A stretch of 64,000 nt of DNA from a virus: positions 1 to 64,000 of IMG/VR virus record IMGVR_UViG_3300032240_000659, one strand, 5' to 3'. Positions 36,501 through 47,600 of this stretch are shown one piece after another. How positions within the stretch are numbered: the stretch's first letter is position 1; each line of letters starts with the position of its first letter. The notes below the pieces were generated by a model. The model saw nothing but the letters and a program-made list of their open reading frames with translations, did no database searches and was not told the origin of the DNA. Position numbers and translations under genes: made by a program.

Positions 36501-36527
36501 ATAGAAGGGAGGAGTCCTCCCTTCTAT
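36501..36527 (-). terminator. Perfect 12-bp hairpin after the 969-aa gene
   Basis: ATAGAAGGGAGG and its exact complement are separated by a 3-base loop. The hairpin starts at the stop codon of the 969-aa gene. The following minus-strand bases (ATTATTT) are only moderately T-rich, so it could be a terminator or an mRNA-processing or protective hairpin between the two genes. Confidence 0.65.
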
Positions 36528-39436
36528 TAAGCCTGTGCTTCTGTCCAGCTTAAACGACTGTTAATTGTGTTTGTTGCTTGGTTAGTAATGTTAGTACAGC
36601 ATACAGTAATAACGTCTGGACCATCTGGGTAAATGTTAGCAGGAGTTGTACTACCGTTTGCTGTAGTACCACCACCTAAAATACTATTACCAATGTCTCG
36701 AACAATTGACAAGTCTTGTGTAACTGCGCCAGAATTACTAGTAAAGAATCCAAAAATAGCCTCACCACCAGACACTGTCTGGCCGCTGGTATGGAAAATG
36801 TATTGCGCTAGACTTGATCCGCCCACGTTAGCCCATGTTCCGCCACTGATACGAGCGTTTAAGAAAATTTCAATCTTAAACGCAGTACCGCTGGTAAAAA
36901 CGTCCATCTGACGTAAGGTTAACTGCATACGGTTGATAATTTCACGCTGTCCAATCAATCCTGATAGACCATTATCAATACTTGGTGCAATACGGATACT
37001 TAAAATAGGTTGACGAGTATTTTGAGCCAAGTTAATTAGCGCTGTATTGTTACCAGCGTTGAACACTAGAGATTTATCATCGTCATAACGTCCGTCCATG
37101 ATAACTGAACTACCCCAGTGGCTTAACTGTCCAGCACTTTGTGGACTGTACAATTCTGCTTTGATAGGAGCAGTAGCACTATAGGTAAATGTCTGTGCTG
37201 ATCCTTGTCCGCCTGTTTGAGCACGAGAACCAATAGTCAGTGTGGTTAGTGTTTTAGAAGTATATGTAATATATTCAATTACAGCGCCTGTGGCTGCTGA
37301 TGCTGTTAATACTACTGTACCGCTTGCTGGCCAGCCAGTTGTATCATTTACACTGATTGTTGCACCAGTTGTAGCCGCACTGGACAAGGTTGCTGTCAAG
37401 TAAGTGTAATAAGGCAAGTGGTTACATTCGTAACGTCCTACCAAGTTACCTGAACGCATGTATGCTTCAGTGTTGACGTTATTGTTTGGAATTCTATGGC
37501 AGTAAATAACTTCGCCGCGGTTGTTCTTGAATCCAAAACGGATAGCACCAGCACCGTACCATGTGTAGTCCATGTAGAACATTTGCATCTTACTTAGGTC
37601 AAGTGTCATTCTGCTGTGTCCGGTACCGTCCATCTTGTCAATATTCCAAGTGTTAGTTGCACCAACTAGGCTCAGCCCGGGATAACGAGTATCAATGGTC
37701 TTACTGATAACACAGTTTACAGTTGAAACACCTTTGTATTCTGGATAAACATACATTTGTGTATCGCTAGTAATCTGTTGTACAAAGTAAGTCATACCTC
37801 GAAGAACAATAGAATCGCCTGGCTTTAACTGGCTTGAAAACTTGGTATTTGTACCTACCACACTTTGACTTCCGTTGGTTGCCTGAGCAAAGCCGCTGAT
37901 CTGAGCAGTACTTGAACGTTTAACTGCATAAATTGTCTGCCCATCATATTCAAAAAAGAATCCGTTTTGACTATCAAACATACCAAGTCTACTGGTAGCA
38001 CCGTACCAGCTGTATGGGTTAGCGTTTACGTTACCCGTAGCAGGGCTGGCACTTGGTGTGCTACCAGCAGTATAGGTAAATGTTGTTGGTGTTGCGGCAG
38101 TTACAATAGTAAAGTTACCGTTGTAGGCTGTTTCATTAGCACCTGATATGGTAACAACTGCACCTACTAACTGACCGTGTGGATATTTTGTAGTTACCGT
38201 TACAGTTGTACCACTACTAGTAATTGTATCTGGGTTTAAACTTGGTTTTAAAATACTACCAGTTGAGAATTGAATAGCTTTACCAGACTGATAACGGAAT
38301 TGGCGTCGTGTCTGACGAATAATTTGATATCCGTGATATGGGCTAACGTTACCAAACTGTACACCACCGTCAAATGGTCTGTGATTAATATAACCTAATG
38401 GACGTGGGTATAACGTTGCTGTTGCACCAGCTGCCGCTGTAATAGTACCAGTAGCTGTACAGGCAAATGTAAATGTTGAGTTACTTGGAGTTGTAGCAAC
38501 TTTCCAGCTAGAGTTCAGTGTGCCAGTGGCACCAGTAGTACCAACTATATAAAAAGCGTCACCTACACGTAGTCCGTGATCGCCAGTTGTGGTAACTGTA
38601 CCAACTGAACCAGATAAACTGATCGCGGCGCCAGCACTGGCACTAACTGGAATGCCAGCACCTGTAAAGAAATAGGCAATAAAAACATAAGTTTTGTTAG
38701 TATCAAACAAGCTGGCTGCTGGAACATTGCCTGCTGGGATCGTATAGGTAAAGTTAGTGTTACCGCTAACCGATTCAACTAACCACCATCCGCCTGCGTT
38801 AGCATCGTCTAGTGTACCTTGAATAAAGATTGGAGAGCCTACAGTAATACCTACAGTGTTGTTAATAGCAACTGTAACAACTTGTCCAGTAGCTGTAACG
38901 TTAGTAATTTGATAGCTACCACTACTTGCTGTTCCACCGTTGCCTACGAACGCAGGAGTGCTAGACAAATTACTTAAACCCGTTGTGAAATCATAAAATG
39001 CACTAGGACGATTATGGCATAAGATTAAACTTTCCCACTTAGTTGGTTGAACACCATATTCAAAGTCAGTGTCAATTAATGCTTGTGGTGTTGAGACACG
39101 CAATTTATCAACTGGGTCGCGCATTGTTTCTGCGGGAACAATTTCTGTATAAGTTTCTTCAACTATAATACTTAATACATCAGTTGAATTCATTGATGTT
39201 GTATTATAGTTAAGTGTAATACTAGTAGTTTCTACAGGAGTACCCGTAGTACTAACTAAACTGTTAGTGTAAGCAGTCGCAGTAAGCGAAGTATCACTAA
39301 AATTATAAATTACCGTATTTGTAGTTACGTTGGTAATTAAAAGAAGCTGTTCTCTTCTTATGTTTTTTCCGTTGACTACAACTTGTCGTGAAGACGGGGT
39401 AAATGTGTAGCTTTCTAAGATTGCATGTTTTGCCAT
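36527..39436 (-). CDS. Fibre-like virion protein, paralog of the 1293-aa protein
   Basis: 969 aa. It opens MAKHAILESYTFTPSSRQVV and shares the ordered core with the 1293-aa protein: LLLITNVTTNTVIYNF, DPVDKLRVSTPQALIDTDFE, FRYQSGKAIQFSTGS, FEYDGQTIYAVKRSST, MDYTWYGAGAIRFGFKNNRG, NTEAYMRSGNLVGRYECNHL, LSHWGSSVIMDGRYDDDKSL and VRDIGNSILGG. Between core blocks sit four or so beta modules (for example VGSPIFIQGTLDDA and VGDAFYIVGTTGATG). An AAAGGAAA ribosome site precedes the ATG. The paralogs flank a block of fibres 18-36 kb, which suggests duplication followed by insertion of fibre genes. Role unproven; virion appendage is likely. Confidence 0.85.
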   Translation of the reverse strand: MAKHAILESYTFTPSSRQVVVNGKNIRREQLLLITNVTTNTVIYNFSDTSLTATAYTNSLVSTTGTPVETTSITLNYNTTSMNSTDVLSIIVEETYTEIVPAETMRDPVDKLRVSTPQALIDTDFEYGVQPTKWESLILCHNRPSAFYDFTTGLSNLSSTPAFVGNGGTASSGSYQITNVTATGQVVTVAINNTVGITVGSPIFIQGTLDDANAGGWWLVESVSGNTNFTYTIPAGNVPAASLFDTNKTYVFIAYFFTGAGIPVSASAGAAISLSGSVGTVTTTGDHGLRVGDAFYIVGTTGATGTLNSSWKVATTPSNSTFTFACTATGTITAAAGATATLYPRPLGYINHRPFDGGVQFGNVSPYHGYQIIRQTRRQFRYQSGKAIQFSTGSILKPSLNPDTITSSGTTVTVTTKYPHGQLVGAVVTISGANETAYNGNFTIVTAATPTTFTYTAGSTPSASPATGNVNANPYSWYGATSRLGMFDSQNGFFFEYDGQTIYAVKRSSTAQISGFAQATNGSQSVVGTNTKFSSQLKPGDSIVLRGMTYFVQQITSDTQMYVYPEYKGVSTVNCVISKTIDTRYPGLSLVGATNTWNIDKMDGTGHSRMTLDLSKMQMFYMDYTWYGAGAIRFGFKNNRGEVIYCHRIPNNNVNTEAYMRSGNLVGRYECNHLPYYTYLTATLSSAATTGATISVNDTTGWPASGTVVLTASAATGAVIEYITYTSKTLTTLTIGSRAQTGGQGSAQTFTYSATAPIKAELYSPQSAGQLSHWGSSVIMDGRYDDDKSLVFNAGNNTALINLAQNTRQPILSIRIAPSIDNGLSGLIGQREIINRMQLTLRQMDVFTSGTAFKIEIFLNARISGGTWANVGGSSLAQYIFHTSGQTVSGGEAIFGFFTSNSGAVTQDLSIVRDIGNSILGGGTTANGSTTPANIYPDGPDVITVCCTNITNQATNTINSRLSWTEAQA

Positions 39437-39449
39437 TTTTAAATTTCCT

Positions 39450-40658
39450 TTAAGATCTCAACATTATATTTAGTGCAGAAAAGGGCACTTGGGTATAATT
39501 AAACGTTGGTGCTGGGTCCTGGTTCGTTCTAATTTTTCCGTAGAAAGACATTCCTCTCCTTGGAGCCGTTGCAAACGTAATCGCAGAACCAGCGGTTACT
39601 GTTGCGCCAGGAGTTATCGTCCCGGTTGTTGTGGTTAATGCAAATACTGGACTTGAAGCAGTTGCATTAGCATAAGTATTGGTAATTTGAATACTGGTTG
39701 TTGAGTTTATTTTACCAACATAGTAAGTTGTTCCTGTAGTGTAAGTGCTAATAGAACCTGCTGTAAATGTGCCAGAAATTGTTATAGGCTGTCCTATATA
39801 ATACAATCCTGCACTAACAGTTAAGGTTCCTACTGCATCTGCTATTGCTACAGAAGAAATTGCCAATTGAGTTATTGTATATCCTGCGCTAAACACAGGA
39901 ATATCTGGTAGGTTAAAATAGTCTGCTATGATTTTTGCTGGACTAATTTGTATGCCTCCAATTAATATTTCTACTTTGTTTGGATGATTGGGACTGATTG
40001 GTGTTCCATTATTATAAGTTAATCCAAATGTTGTTGTGATATTATCAAACTTAGCACTAATGTTGTCTAAATCATAGGTGTAACCAATTGGTTCACCGGT
40101 AGGATATGTGTAGTTTGTTGCAGAAACACTAGTAGCTGATAGTGTAGGAACAACAACCTTACCAGTGCCGTTTGGTGTTAGTGAAATATTGCCGTTTGTA
40201 CCTGCGGTAATAACAATACTACCCGTTGTAACACCGTTGTTCGTGTTTAATGTTAAGTTGCTAGTTAAGCTACCAGTGGTTACAATACCTGCGCTTGATT
40301 GATCGCCAATTAAAACTGCACCTGTACCATTAGGCGTAAGTGCAATGTTAGCATTTGCACCTTGGTTAATTGTAATTGTACCACTACTTGTTCCAGTGTT
40401 AGTTGACAATAACAAGTTTGCCGCAGTAGCTGTGGTAACTAATGGAGTACGAATGTCTGTTGTAAAACTTGGACTTGTATTGAATACTAGGTTACCTGTA
40501 CCAGTTTCGTCGTTGATAATGGCTGCTAGTTGAGCACTAGTTGATGTAGCAAGTTTGCTTAATTGTATACCGGCAGCGGCTGCAATGTCAGCATCTACAA
40601 TGCTACCATCTAAAATTAGCGCACTATTAACATAGCCGGGGGTTACTGATAATCCCAT
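39450..40658 (-). CDS. Short fibre with two PNGTG repeats and a fibre cap
   Basis: 402 aa. The N-terminus MGLSVTPGYVNSALILDGSI with DADIAAAAGIQLSKL is a known phage-fibre start pattern. SFTTDIRTPLVTTA and two NTN-G-T...TPNGTG units follow. The C-terminal cap has YDLDNISAKFDNITTTFGLT, VEILIGGIQISPAKIIADY and FSALNIMLRS, matching the cap of the 1487-aa fibre. Like that cap it is interrupted by one 'YYIGQPITISGTFTAG' module. It is preceded by AAGGAG and ends 14 nt before the 969-aa gene, so these genes share a message. Confidence 0.83.
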   Translation of the reverse strand: MGLSVTPGYVNSALILDGSIVDADIAAAAGIQLSKLATSTSAQLAAIINDETGTGNLVFNTSPSFTTDIRTPLVTTATAANLLLSTNTGTSSGTITINQGANANIALTPNGTGAVLIGDQSSAGIVTTGSLTSNLTLNTNNGVTTGSIVITAGTNGNISLTPNGTGKVVVPTLSATSVSATNYTYPTGEPIGYTYDLDNISAKFDNITTTFGLTYNNGTPISPNHPNKVEILIGGIQISPAKIIADYFNLPDIPVFSAGYTITQLAISSVAIADAVGTLTVSAGLYYIGQPITISGTFTAGSISTYTTGTTYYVGKINSTTSIQITNTYANATASSPVFALTTTTGTITPGATVTAGSAITFATAPRRGMSFYGKIRTNQDPAPTFNYTQVPFSALNIMLRS

Positions 40659-40667
40659 ACTTGCTCC

Positions 40668-43600
40668 TTATTTGTACTGTGCATCAAACCAACAGTTTGC
40701 CGCACCAATTGTCTTGGTAGGACCCGTTGTTGAATTGCACACTACAATTCCTGTTGAAAAATATCTGCCATAGACACCAAAATCAAAACTGTAATTACTC
40801 AACGCTGGCACATAAAACATTACTGCTGGTACACTAGTGTCAGCTGGTAATGACGTTGCGTTATGAATTTGAATAAACTGCGGCGATGCTAGACTGTTAT
40901 ATCCGCTTAACATGTAAAGTGTTCCAGCTGTTGCTTTTACTACTAAGTTAGTTGCATATGCACTAGTTGTTGCATTTGTACCAGAATATGTTCCAGTAGC
41001 ATCTGGTGTTGCTTTTGTTTGCACAACATCGTCAGTTGCTACTGTTACTCGTAATGTGCCTGCTGAACGTACACCTGTATTAGTTGCAATTGCATTACCA
41101 TTAAACTGCGTTAAACTAGTAACAGTTGCTAGTGTTTGGCTGGCAGCAATGTTTACATCACCAATGATAACACCACTGTTTGCTGACAATTTACCAATTG
41201 CATTTGTACCTGCAGGTAATGGGCTATTAGGGCTTAATCCAACTACTAAACTTGTGTCAGTCGCAATGGCCGCAGTACTTGCTGCCTTCATTGAAATAGC
41301 AGTGCCGTTAAATTGTGTTAAACTTGTAACTGTTGCTAGTGTCTGTGAGGCAGCAATATTTACATCGCCAATAATAACGCCGCTGTTTGCTGACAATTTA
41401 CCAATGGCATTTGTACCAGCTGGTAGTGGACTATTAGGACTTAATCCTACAACTAGACTTGTATCGCCAGCAGCGGCTGCTGTGCTAGCCGCTTTCATTG
41501 TAATTGCAGTGCCGTTGAATTGTGTTAAGCTGGTGACAGTCGCTAGTGTTTGACTTGCGGCAATGCTAACTGTTGCATTTAAGTTTGCCGCTGTAGATTG
41601 TGCTACTGTTACTGAATTGTTTGGACTTACTGCAACAACTAACGCAGGATCGCCAACAACTGCCGCAGTACTAGCGGCTTTGATCGCCACAGAGTTAGTA
41701 CCATCACTTGGTCTGGTTAACCAAGGAGTTGTATTAGCTGTATTACCAGGTTGAACTGTCCAAGTACCACTTTGGCTTGCAGGTACTACGTCATCAGTAG
41801 CAATAGTAACACGCTGGGTTCCTGCGGTACGAACACCGCTACCCATGGCAATTACTTGCCCGTTCATTTGTGTTAAACTTGTTACAGTTGATACTGTGCT
41901 AACTGTTCCTAATGTTTGAGCGGCAGCTATTTCAATTGCGCCAATTGTAACACCACTGTTTGCAGACAACTTACCAATAGCGTTAGTACCTGCTGGCAAT
42001 GCAGAGTTAATTGCGCCAATGTTTACACGACCACTTGTATCGGTATTTAATGCTCTTAAGTTTGCACCATCCCAACCGCCAATTTGTTGTACACTAACTG
42101 GCTGTGATGTAGTACCGTTTGGTGATATAGATAAGTTTACCTCGCCGTCAGTTTGTGATGACATTGAGATAAATGTTACTGTACCGCTACCATAAGCAGA
42201 CATTCTCAAACGTGTTTGATATGCACCAGGCGGAAGAATAATAGTTCTAACCGCACCTACAACTAGTTGAGCATTTGTTATGCTATTTGAAATAACTCCA
42301 GCAACATCTTTCATGTATGCTGTATTCCATGTACTGCCGTCAATTGTTACTTCGGCAACTACTGTTATACCTGTTGGCACGCTGATTGCATTTACTACAA
42401 CACTTGTACCTTTTTGGCTGAATACATTCCACGGGCCCATTACTTGATTTAGCGCACCTAGTGCTCCAAAATTTGTTTGAACTCCGGATAAATTTACAGA
42501 ACCAATATTGTTTTGTCCAAACGGTAGTGGGCTATTAGGGCTTAGAGCAACTACTAGTGACGGATCGCCGGTTGCGGCAGCAGTACTAGTTGCCTTAACT
42601 GCTACAGTATTAGTACCGTCCCATAACTTTGCAGGAGTATTAGGACTTAATGAAACAACTAGTGCAGTATCTGCGGCTGCGGCTACTGTGCTTGCTGCCT
42701 TGACAGTTGCAGTATTTGTACCGTCAGTTACTCTGTGATAGATACCACGTGCGGCTGCATCGCCCATTGGCATTGTATTGGTGCCGTCACTAATTTTAGT
42801 TGCTGAGTTTGCGCCAGCAAAAGAAACTACCAATGCTGGGTCAGTGGCTGCGGCTGATGTGCTTGATGCCTTAACTGCTACGGTGGTTGTACCGTCCCAT
42901 AATTTTGCAGGAGTGTTAGGACTTAGAGCAACTACTAAACTATTATCGCCAACTACAGCCGCTGTACTTGCACTTTTCATTGCGATAGCAGTACCGTTAA
43001 ACTGTGTTAGACTTGTTAATGTTGAAACTGTGCCAATATTACCAATTGAGTTTGTACCTGTAGGCAGTGCAGTGTTAGGACTTAGAGCAACCACTAAACT
43101 TGTATCAGTAGCTGTGGCAGCAGTACTTGCAGCCTTCATTGAAATAGCAGTACCGTTAAACTGAGTTACACTTGTAACAGTGCCTAATGTTTGGCCGGCA
43201 GTAATACTAATTGGTACTATATCATCTGTAGCAATTGTAACACGTTGCGTACCGGCAGTTCTTACACCGGTACCCATAGCAATAGTTTGTCCTGCCATCA
43301 TTGACAAGTTACTAATGACGTCTGGTGTATAAGTTGAATAAGTTACGCCGCTTGGAGTACCTGCTGTGGTTGTAATAGCAGTACCGTCTAAGTTTACTAA
43401 GGTAAATGTAGTACTTCCGTTGGTTACACTAATACGATAAGTGCCGTTAGTAATTGATCCAGTGCCGCCGTTTGTTCCAGCAATAACAACAGTTTGTCCA
43501 ACGTATAAAATAGTAGCACCAACAGTAAGCTGGCCACCAGTTCCTATTGCGGTAAGAGCACCGGTTGTTGTTGGTTGGGCTGAGTTAACACTGATCGGAC

Positions 43601-43721
43601 TATTGTCGCTGGCAATAGTAACACGTAGCGAACCAGTTCCAGTTACGCCATTACCGACTAATAAGTCGTTACTTTTAACCTTTAACAGGTTAACTAAGGT
43701 TGTGGTTCCGCCCGCTGCCAT
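40668..43721 (-). CDS. Repetitive structural protein with FNGTAI/KAAST repeats
   Basis: 1017 aa. The N-terminus has a shared '[18 protein letters not shown]' module. The rest is built of irregular repeats containing [18 protein letters not shown] and [10 protein letters not shown]; the last two copies, near residues 800-930, share long identical stretches such as [20 protein letters not shown]. The centre (about 440-530) holds a distinct beta domain with [19 protein letters not shown] and [16 protein letters not shown]. The C-terminal 90 residues ([20 protein letters not shown]) look like a small jelly-roll-type domain. No enzyme motif is visible. Virion decoration or fibre role is inferred. 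AGGAG-like site (GGAGAT) upstream. Confidence 0.82.
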   Translation of the reverse strand: MAAGGTTTLVNLLKVKSNDLLVGNGVTGTGSLRVTIASDNSPISVNSAQPTTTGALTAIGTGGQLTVGATILYVGQTVVIAGTNGGTGSITNGTYRISVTNGSTTFTLVNLDGTAITTTAGTPSGVTYSTYTPDVISNLSMMAGQTIAMGTGVRTAGTQRVTIATDDIVPISITAGQTLGTVTSVTQFNGTAISMKAASTAATATDTSLVVALSPNTALPTGTNSIGNIGTVSTLTSLTQFNGTAIAMKSASTAAVVGDNSLVVALSPNTPAKLWDGTTTVAVKASSTSAAATDPALVVSFAGANSATKISDGTNTMPMGDAAARGIYHRVTDGTNTATVKAASTVAAAADTALVVSLSPNTPAKLWDGTNTVAVKATSTAAATGDPSLVVALSPNSPLPFGQNNIGSVNLSGVQTNFGALGALNQVMGPWNVFSQKGTSVVVNAISVPTGITVVAEVTIDGSTWNTAYMKDVAGVISNSITNAQLVVGAVRTIILPPGAYQTRLRMSAYGSGTVTFISMSSQTDGEVNLSISPNGTTSQPVSVQQIGGWDGANLRALNTDTSGRVNIGAINSALPAGTNAIGKLSANSGVTIGAIEIAAAQTLGTVSTVSTVTSLTQMNGQVIAMGSGVRTAGTQRVTIATDDVVPASQSGTWTVQPGNTANTTPWLTRPSDGTNSVAIKAASTAAVVGDPALVVAVSPNNSVTVAQSTAANLNATVSIAASQTLATVTSLTQFNGTAITMKAASTAAAAGDTSLVVGLSPNSPLPAGTNAIGKLSANSGVIIGDVNIAASQTLATVTSLTQFNGTAISMKAASTAAIATDTSLVVGLSPNSPLPAGTNAIGKLSANSGVIIGDVNIAASQTLATVTSLTQFNGNAIATNTGVRSAGTLRVTVATDDVVQTKATPDATGTYSGTNATTSAYATNLVVKATAGTLYMLSGYNSLASPQFIQIHNATSLPADTSVPAVMFYVPALSNYSFDFGVYGRYFSTGIVVCNSTTGPTKTIGAANCWFDAQYK

Positions 43722-43722
43722 A

Positions 43723-44052
43723 TTATGTTATCTCCACGCCAAATGCGCTAAATGAAAGTGTTGCCAGTGTAGCGTACACTCTAATCTTATCAGTTGTTGC
43801 TAAGGTAATTCCCATTGTTGCTGTAAACGACGAATTACCATCAAGCAATTGATCATAAAAAAGATACTGTGAAACTGTATCAGCGGCGCCGGCAGGTGCA
43901 ACACTAATTCTAAATGTTGTTGCTGTTGCACTTCTGTTTACAACTACTAATGTGCTAACTGTTGTACTGGTTAATGCTGGAACAGTATATAAATCTGTTA
44001 ATGTTGTTGCGCTGGGCGCTGATTGTCCTAATACCTTAAACGACTCTGCCAT
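43723..44052 (-). CDS. Small beta-sandwich structural protein
   Basis: 109 aa, starting [20 protein letters not shown]. The pattern 'LYTVP...[19 protein letters not shown]' is a compact beta-sandwich seen in small structural proteins of aquatic T4-like phages. The 106-aa protein at 51092-51412 has the same outline and is a probable paralog. A strong GGGAGGA ribosome site precedes the ATG, and the next gene begins one base after the stop. Its exact position in the particle is unknown. Confidence 0.82.
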   Translation of the reverse strand: MAESFKVLGQSAPSATTLTDLYTVPALTSTTVSTLVVVNRSATATTFRISVAPAGAADTVSQYLFYDQLLDGNSSFTATMGITLATTDKIRVYATLATLSFSAFGVEIT

Positions 44053-44053
44053 A

Positions 44054-44695
44054 TTATCCTCCCATCATTGTGAATGTTCTTGCCCAAATATTGGGAGTAT
44101 TTGTCAAGCTAGTGTAACTACCTGTGCCTGCTACTGTTGAAATACCAACGGTACCAATATATCTATAACCATAAACATAAATTACTTGAGTGGCAGTCAT
44201 GACTGCTGGTGGCACATTTAAGAAATGTAATGTTCCTGATTTGTAATCAAAGTACCACTCGCCTTGTCCGCCTGACCCGTCTGCGAAAATTTGTGTTCCA
44301 CCTGTTGTTGCTGGGTCTGATAATCCTGTATTGCCATAATACACCGCTACTCGATAAGTGTTAACAGCATTAGCTGTATCAAATTCTGTAGGAATCCAGT
44401 TAGTCAAGTTTGTTTTCCACATTGGATTAATTAACACACTACCGTTACTGATTGATGTTGTATTAGAATCAGCAACACACTCAACCTTACTGGTGCTAGT
44501 ATATGCTTGAACAATACCTGCTACGGCTGCTGCCGTTGTTGGAATACTTGATGCTTGATTCCAGACTTGATCACCGCGAATTAATGCAGGACTGGCAATA
44601 CCTTCTTGTCCGGGTGTTTTGACACCTGTTGAGCGAGCAACTCCGTAAAGTTTCTTTAATAACAGGTCGGTTTTAATTGCATCAGTTAGTGCCAT
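44054..44695 (-). CDS. Conserved structural protein of unknown position
   Basis: 213 aa. The N-terminus ALTDAIKTDLLLKKLYGVAR, followed by KTPGQEGIASPALIRGDQVW, is helical and probably an anchor. The C-terminal two thirds form a beta domain with YRVAVYYGNTGLSDPATTGG, GQGEWYFDYKSGTLHFLNVP and VIYVYGYRYIG. I associate this pattern with a structural protein next to the beta-helix protein in aquatic T4-like phages, without known function. A TAGGAT site precedes the ATG, which lies 5 nt after the stop of the 1567-aa gene, consistent with a partner of that protein. Confidence 0.8.
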   Translation of the reverse strand: MALTDAIKTDLLLKKLYGVARSTGVKTPGQEGIASPALIRGDQVWNQASSIPTTAAAVAGIVQAYTSTSKVECVADSNTTSISNGSVLINPMWKTNLTNWIPTEFDTANAVNTYRVAVYYGNTGLSDPATTGGTQIFADGSGGQGEWYFDYKSGTLHFLNVPPAVMTATQVIYVYGYRYIGTVGISTVAGTGSYTSLTNTPNIWARTFTMMGG

Positions 44696-44699
44696 GTTA

Positions 44700-47600
44700 T
44701 TATCCTAAATATAATGATGTTATAGACTGGCCGCTAGTCAATTTAATTCTAACCCAAATTTCGTTGTTAGTTGCTGACGAAGAACTATAAACACCAAAAT
44801 CTACTGTAAATGTTTGTGCTGTGTATTGTTGTCCCGCTACAAATGCAGTTCCACTTACACAACCGTTTAATAATGTTGAGTTGGTGCCTAATGATAACCA
44901 GCCGTTAAGACTCGACTTACCAGTACCGTATACCGATCCGTTACTTGATCCAGGTAGCCCTGCCCAGAACCCAGCAATACCAGTTGCGCCAGTTGTGAGT
45001 GTTATTGGAAATCCGTTAATAGCACTTCGAACAAATCTAAATGTAAAATACTGTGCGTTACCGACTGTTCTGCCACTTAGGTTAGGGCCTGCTGGTAAGT
45101 AACCGGTTGAATAGTTTGTAACATCATGTTTTAAACTGTTAATACCTGTGCCAGTACCTACTACCGTTGCATCTGTTGCTAGTAATGTGCCTGATTGGCT
45201 ATTAAATGCGGCAGCACCACCTGCAAATGCAGGAGTGTCAGTATTTGCAGTTCCTGTATCTGGGTTAACAACTCTTAACCCACCAGTAGTGCTGCCGCCA
45301 ACTGCGGCATTAAAGAAAATATTTGTTTCATCTAAGAACGTTGTTGAACTTGTTGTTCCTGTTTTATATAATATAATTGCATTTAGTGCAGGTAATGCGC
45401 TAGCCGCTGTTGTGTAACTATTATCAGCAGTAAATGCAGGAACTGTTGTTGTAGTTGTCCATGCACCAAATCCAGTAGTAATACTATGCGTAAAAGTGGT
45501 TGCGTTAGGACCTGATCCAGCTGTTACTGTTGTAGTTGTTGGTAATGTTGTATAACCTAAGTTGGTATAAGTTTTATTACCGGCACTGGTCCACGGCCCA
45601 ATTGCGGCAGTGGTTAAAATGCTTGTTGCTAAACTAGAATGCCCTGTTTGTCCTGCGTTCCATGTTACAACAAAACCAGAGTTGTATGTTGTTGAACTAT
45701 TGTAATGAGGAATTGTGCTAGAATAAGTTAAATTACTTGTACCTAACGCAAAAGTTTGTGTACCAAATGTTGGCGCAACTGTAGCACTATTATCGTAATA
45801 CCAAACACCTGTGTTTGTTGTGCTAGCTCCAATAGTTGTTGAGCCAGCGGCGCCATGTGTAATTTGTACAGTGTTCCAACCTGCAGGTACTGTGGTACCA
45901 GTAACAGTTACATCAATAGTTTCATAAAATCCCGGTGTACCAACTGGGGAAGCAACGTTATTAGTAACAACTAGAGACGTATTATTTGCTGTATAGGTTC
46001 CGTTATCACTAGTTGATGTAAATGTTAGTGTTCCAGTTGTTGTACTAGTAGCATTAAATGCAGAACCAACTGAACCGGTAGTAGTATTATATGTTGATAA
46101 AGTTAATGTTGTTGCGGTTACTGCGGTAATATAATAAGCAGTAGAGTTAGACAGTCCGCCAAATGCTCCACTTGCACCAGTTGTAATCAAATAGCCAACA
46201 ACTAATACGCCTGCGGCAGGCGGCGTAAATGTCACAACGTTACTGTTTAATGTTGTTCCAGTAATTGTTGCTGTAATAGTTTGAGTAGTATTACCGTAAG
46301 TTAATGTTTTAGTTGTGGCTGCGGTATTATTTCTTTTAACAGTAACTAGACCTTGTGTACCTGGGCCTGTTGCTGTAATTGAACTTGTAGATAATGTGTT
46401 TGCACGGATAACATAGACAATAGTACCAGCCGCTGGAGTTGTTACGTTGGTTGCATCATTATTAACTTGTGAACCGGCGGCAGTAAACATAATGCGTTGC
46501 GTTAATCCATTCACAAAAAATGATTGACCTCCTGGAAATGCTGTAGGTGCCGCTGGTGTTAGTAGACTTAGTGTTTGATTTAACAGTCCAATACTATCTG
46601 AAACTGAAGTGCTGATTGACAAAGAAACTCCCCCTGTTAACGCTCCTTGTGCTGGTGTTCCTACAGAAATACCAGTAGCACTACTTGTTGTCAGTAATCC
46701 CGTAACTGTTGTAGGTGCATTAACAGTAACAGCTTCACCGGTTGCTGGATCAATATTAATTGGACCAACAGTAGAACCAATGGTATTACCAGAAATAATA
46801 ATATTATTTGCAGTAATTCCGGTTGGACCAACTGTGGTAATACTAGTACCATTATTAAATGTAATACTGTTTAGTGATGATACGTTTAGTGCGCCAGCGG
46901 CAAAATTAACAGCTCCTGTTTCGTAATTAACTGTAAATAAACTACCAACGCGGTAATTACCGCTTTGGTCTACAGAATTATAATATACTTTACCGCTATT
47001 AACTTGTATAACTTCGTTAGCTTGAACTACTGCACTCTTATCGTTTGTTAAATCAGCACCTGTTCCAATATAAGCAAAATTGTGCGCCATTAACTGAATA
47101 GAAACACCATAGCCGTCTGCTTTAACACCTTGGTTACCATAGATGTTAGCGCCAGAAATAGCTCTCATTTCTGCACCAAATTCACCAGTATCATATCTAG
47201 TAATACCAGTAGCAGTTCCGCCACTAGTTACTCTAATATCTTGAACTGTAACACCGTCGTCTACCGTAGTTGTTGCGTTATTTACGCCATCAAAGTGTAG
47301 CAATGCTACTGTTGTTGAATCACCAACATATGCGCTAGTTGCAGGAGTGAATGTAGTTGTGTAACGAGCAACACCTTTGCTAATTCTAAATTCGTCAATG
47401 TATCCAGTGTAACCAGCAGTTGAATCAAATCTACATCCAATGGTAACTGTTCCTTGAATATAGTTGTTTGTATCTGTATATGTTTGTGTTTGAACAGTTC
47501 CTCCAACAAACATTCTTGTAACTCCGCTTGCTCTAGCAATAGCAACATGTGTCCAAGTGTTTAAGCTAATAGCACTGTCACTTTGAATCTGTTGTGCGCC

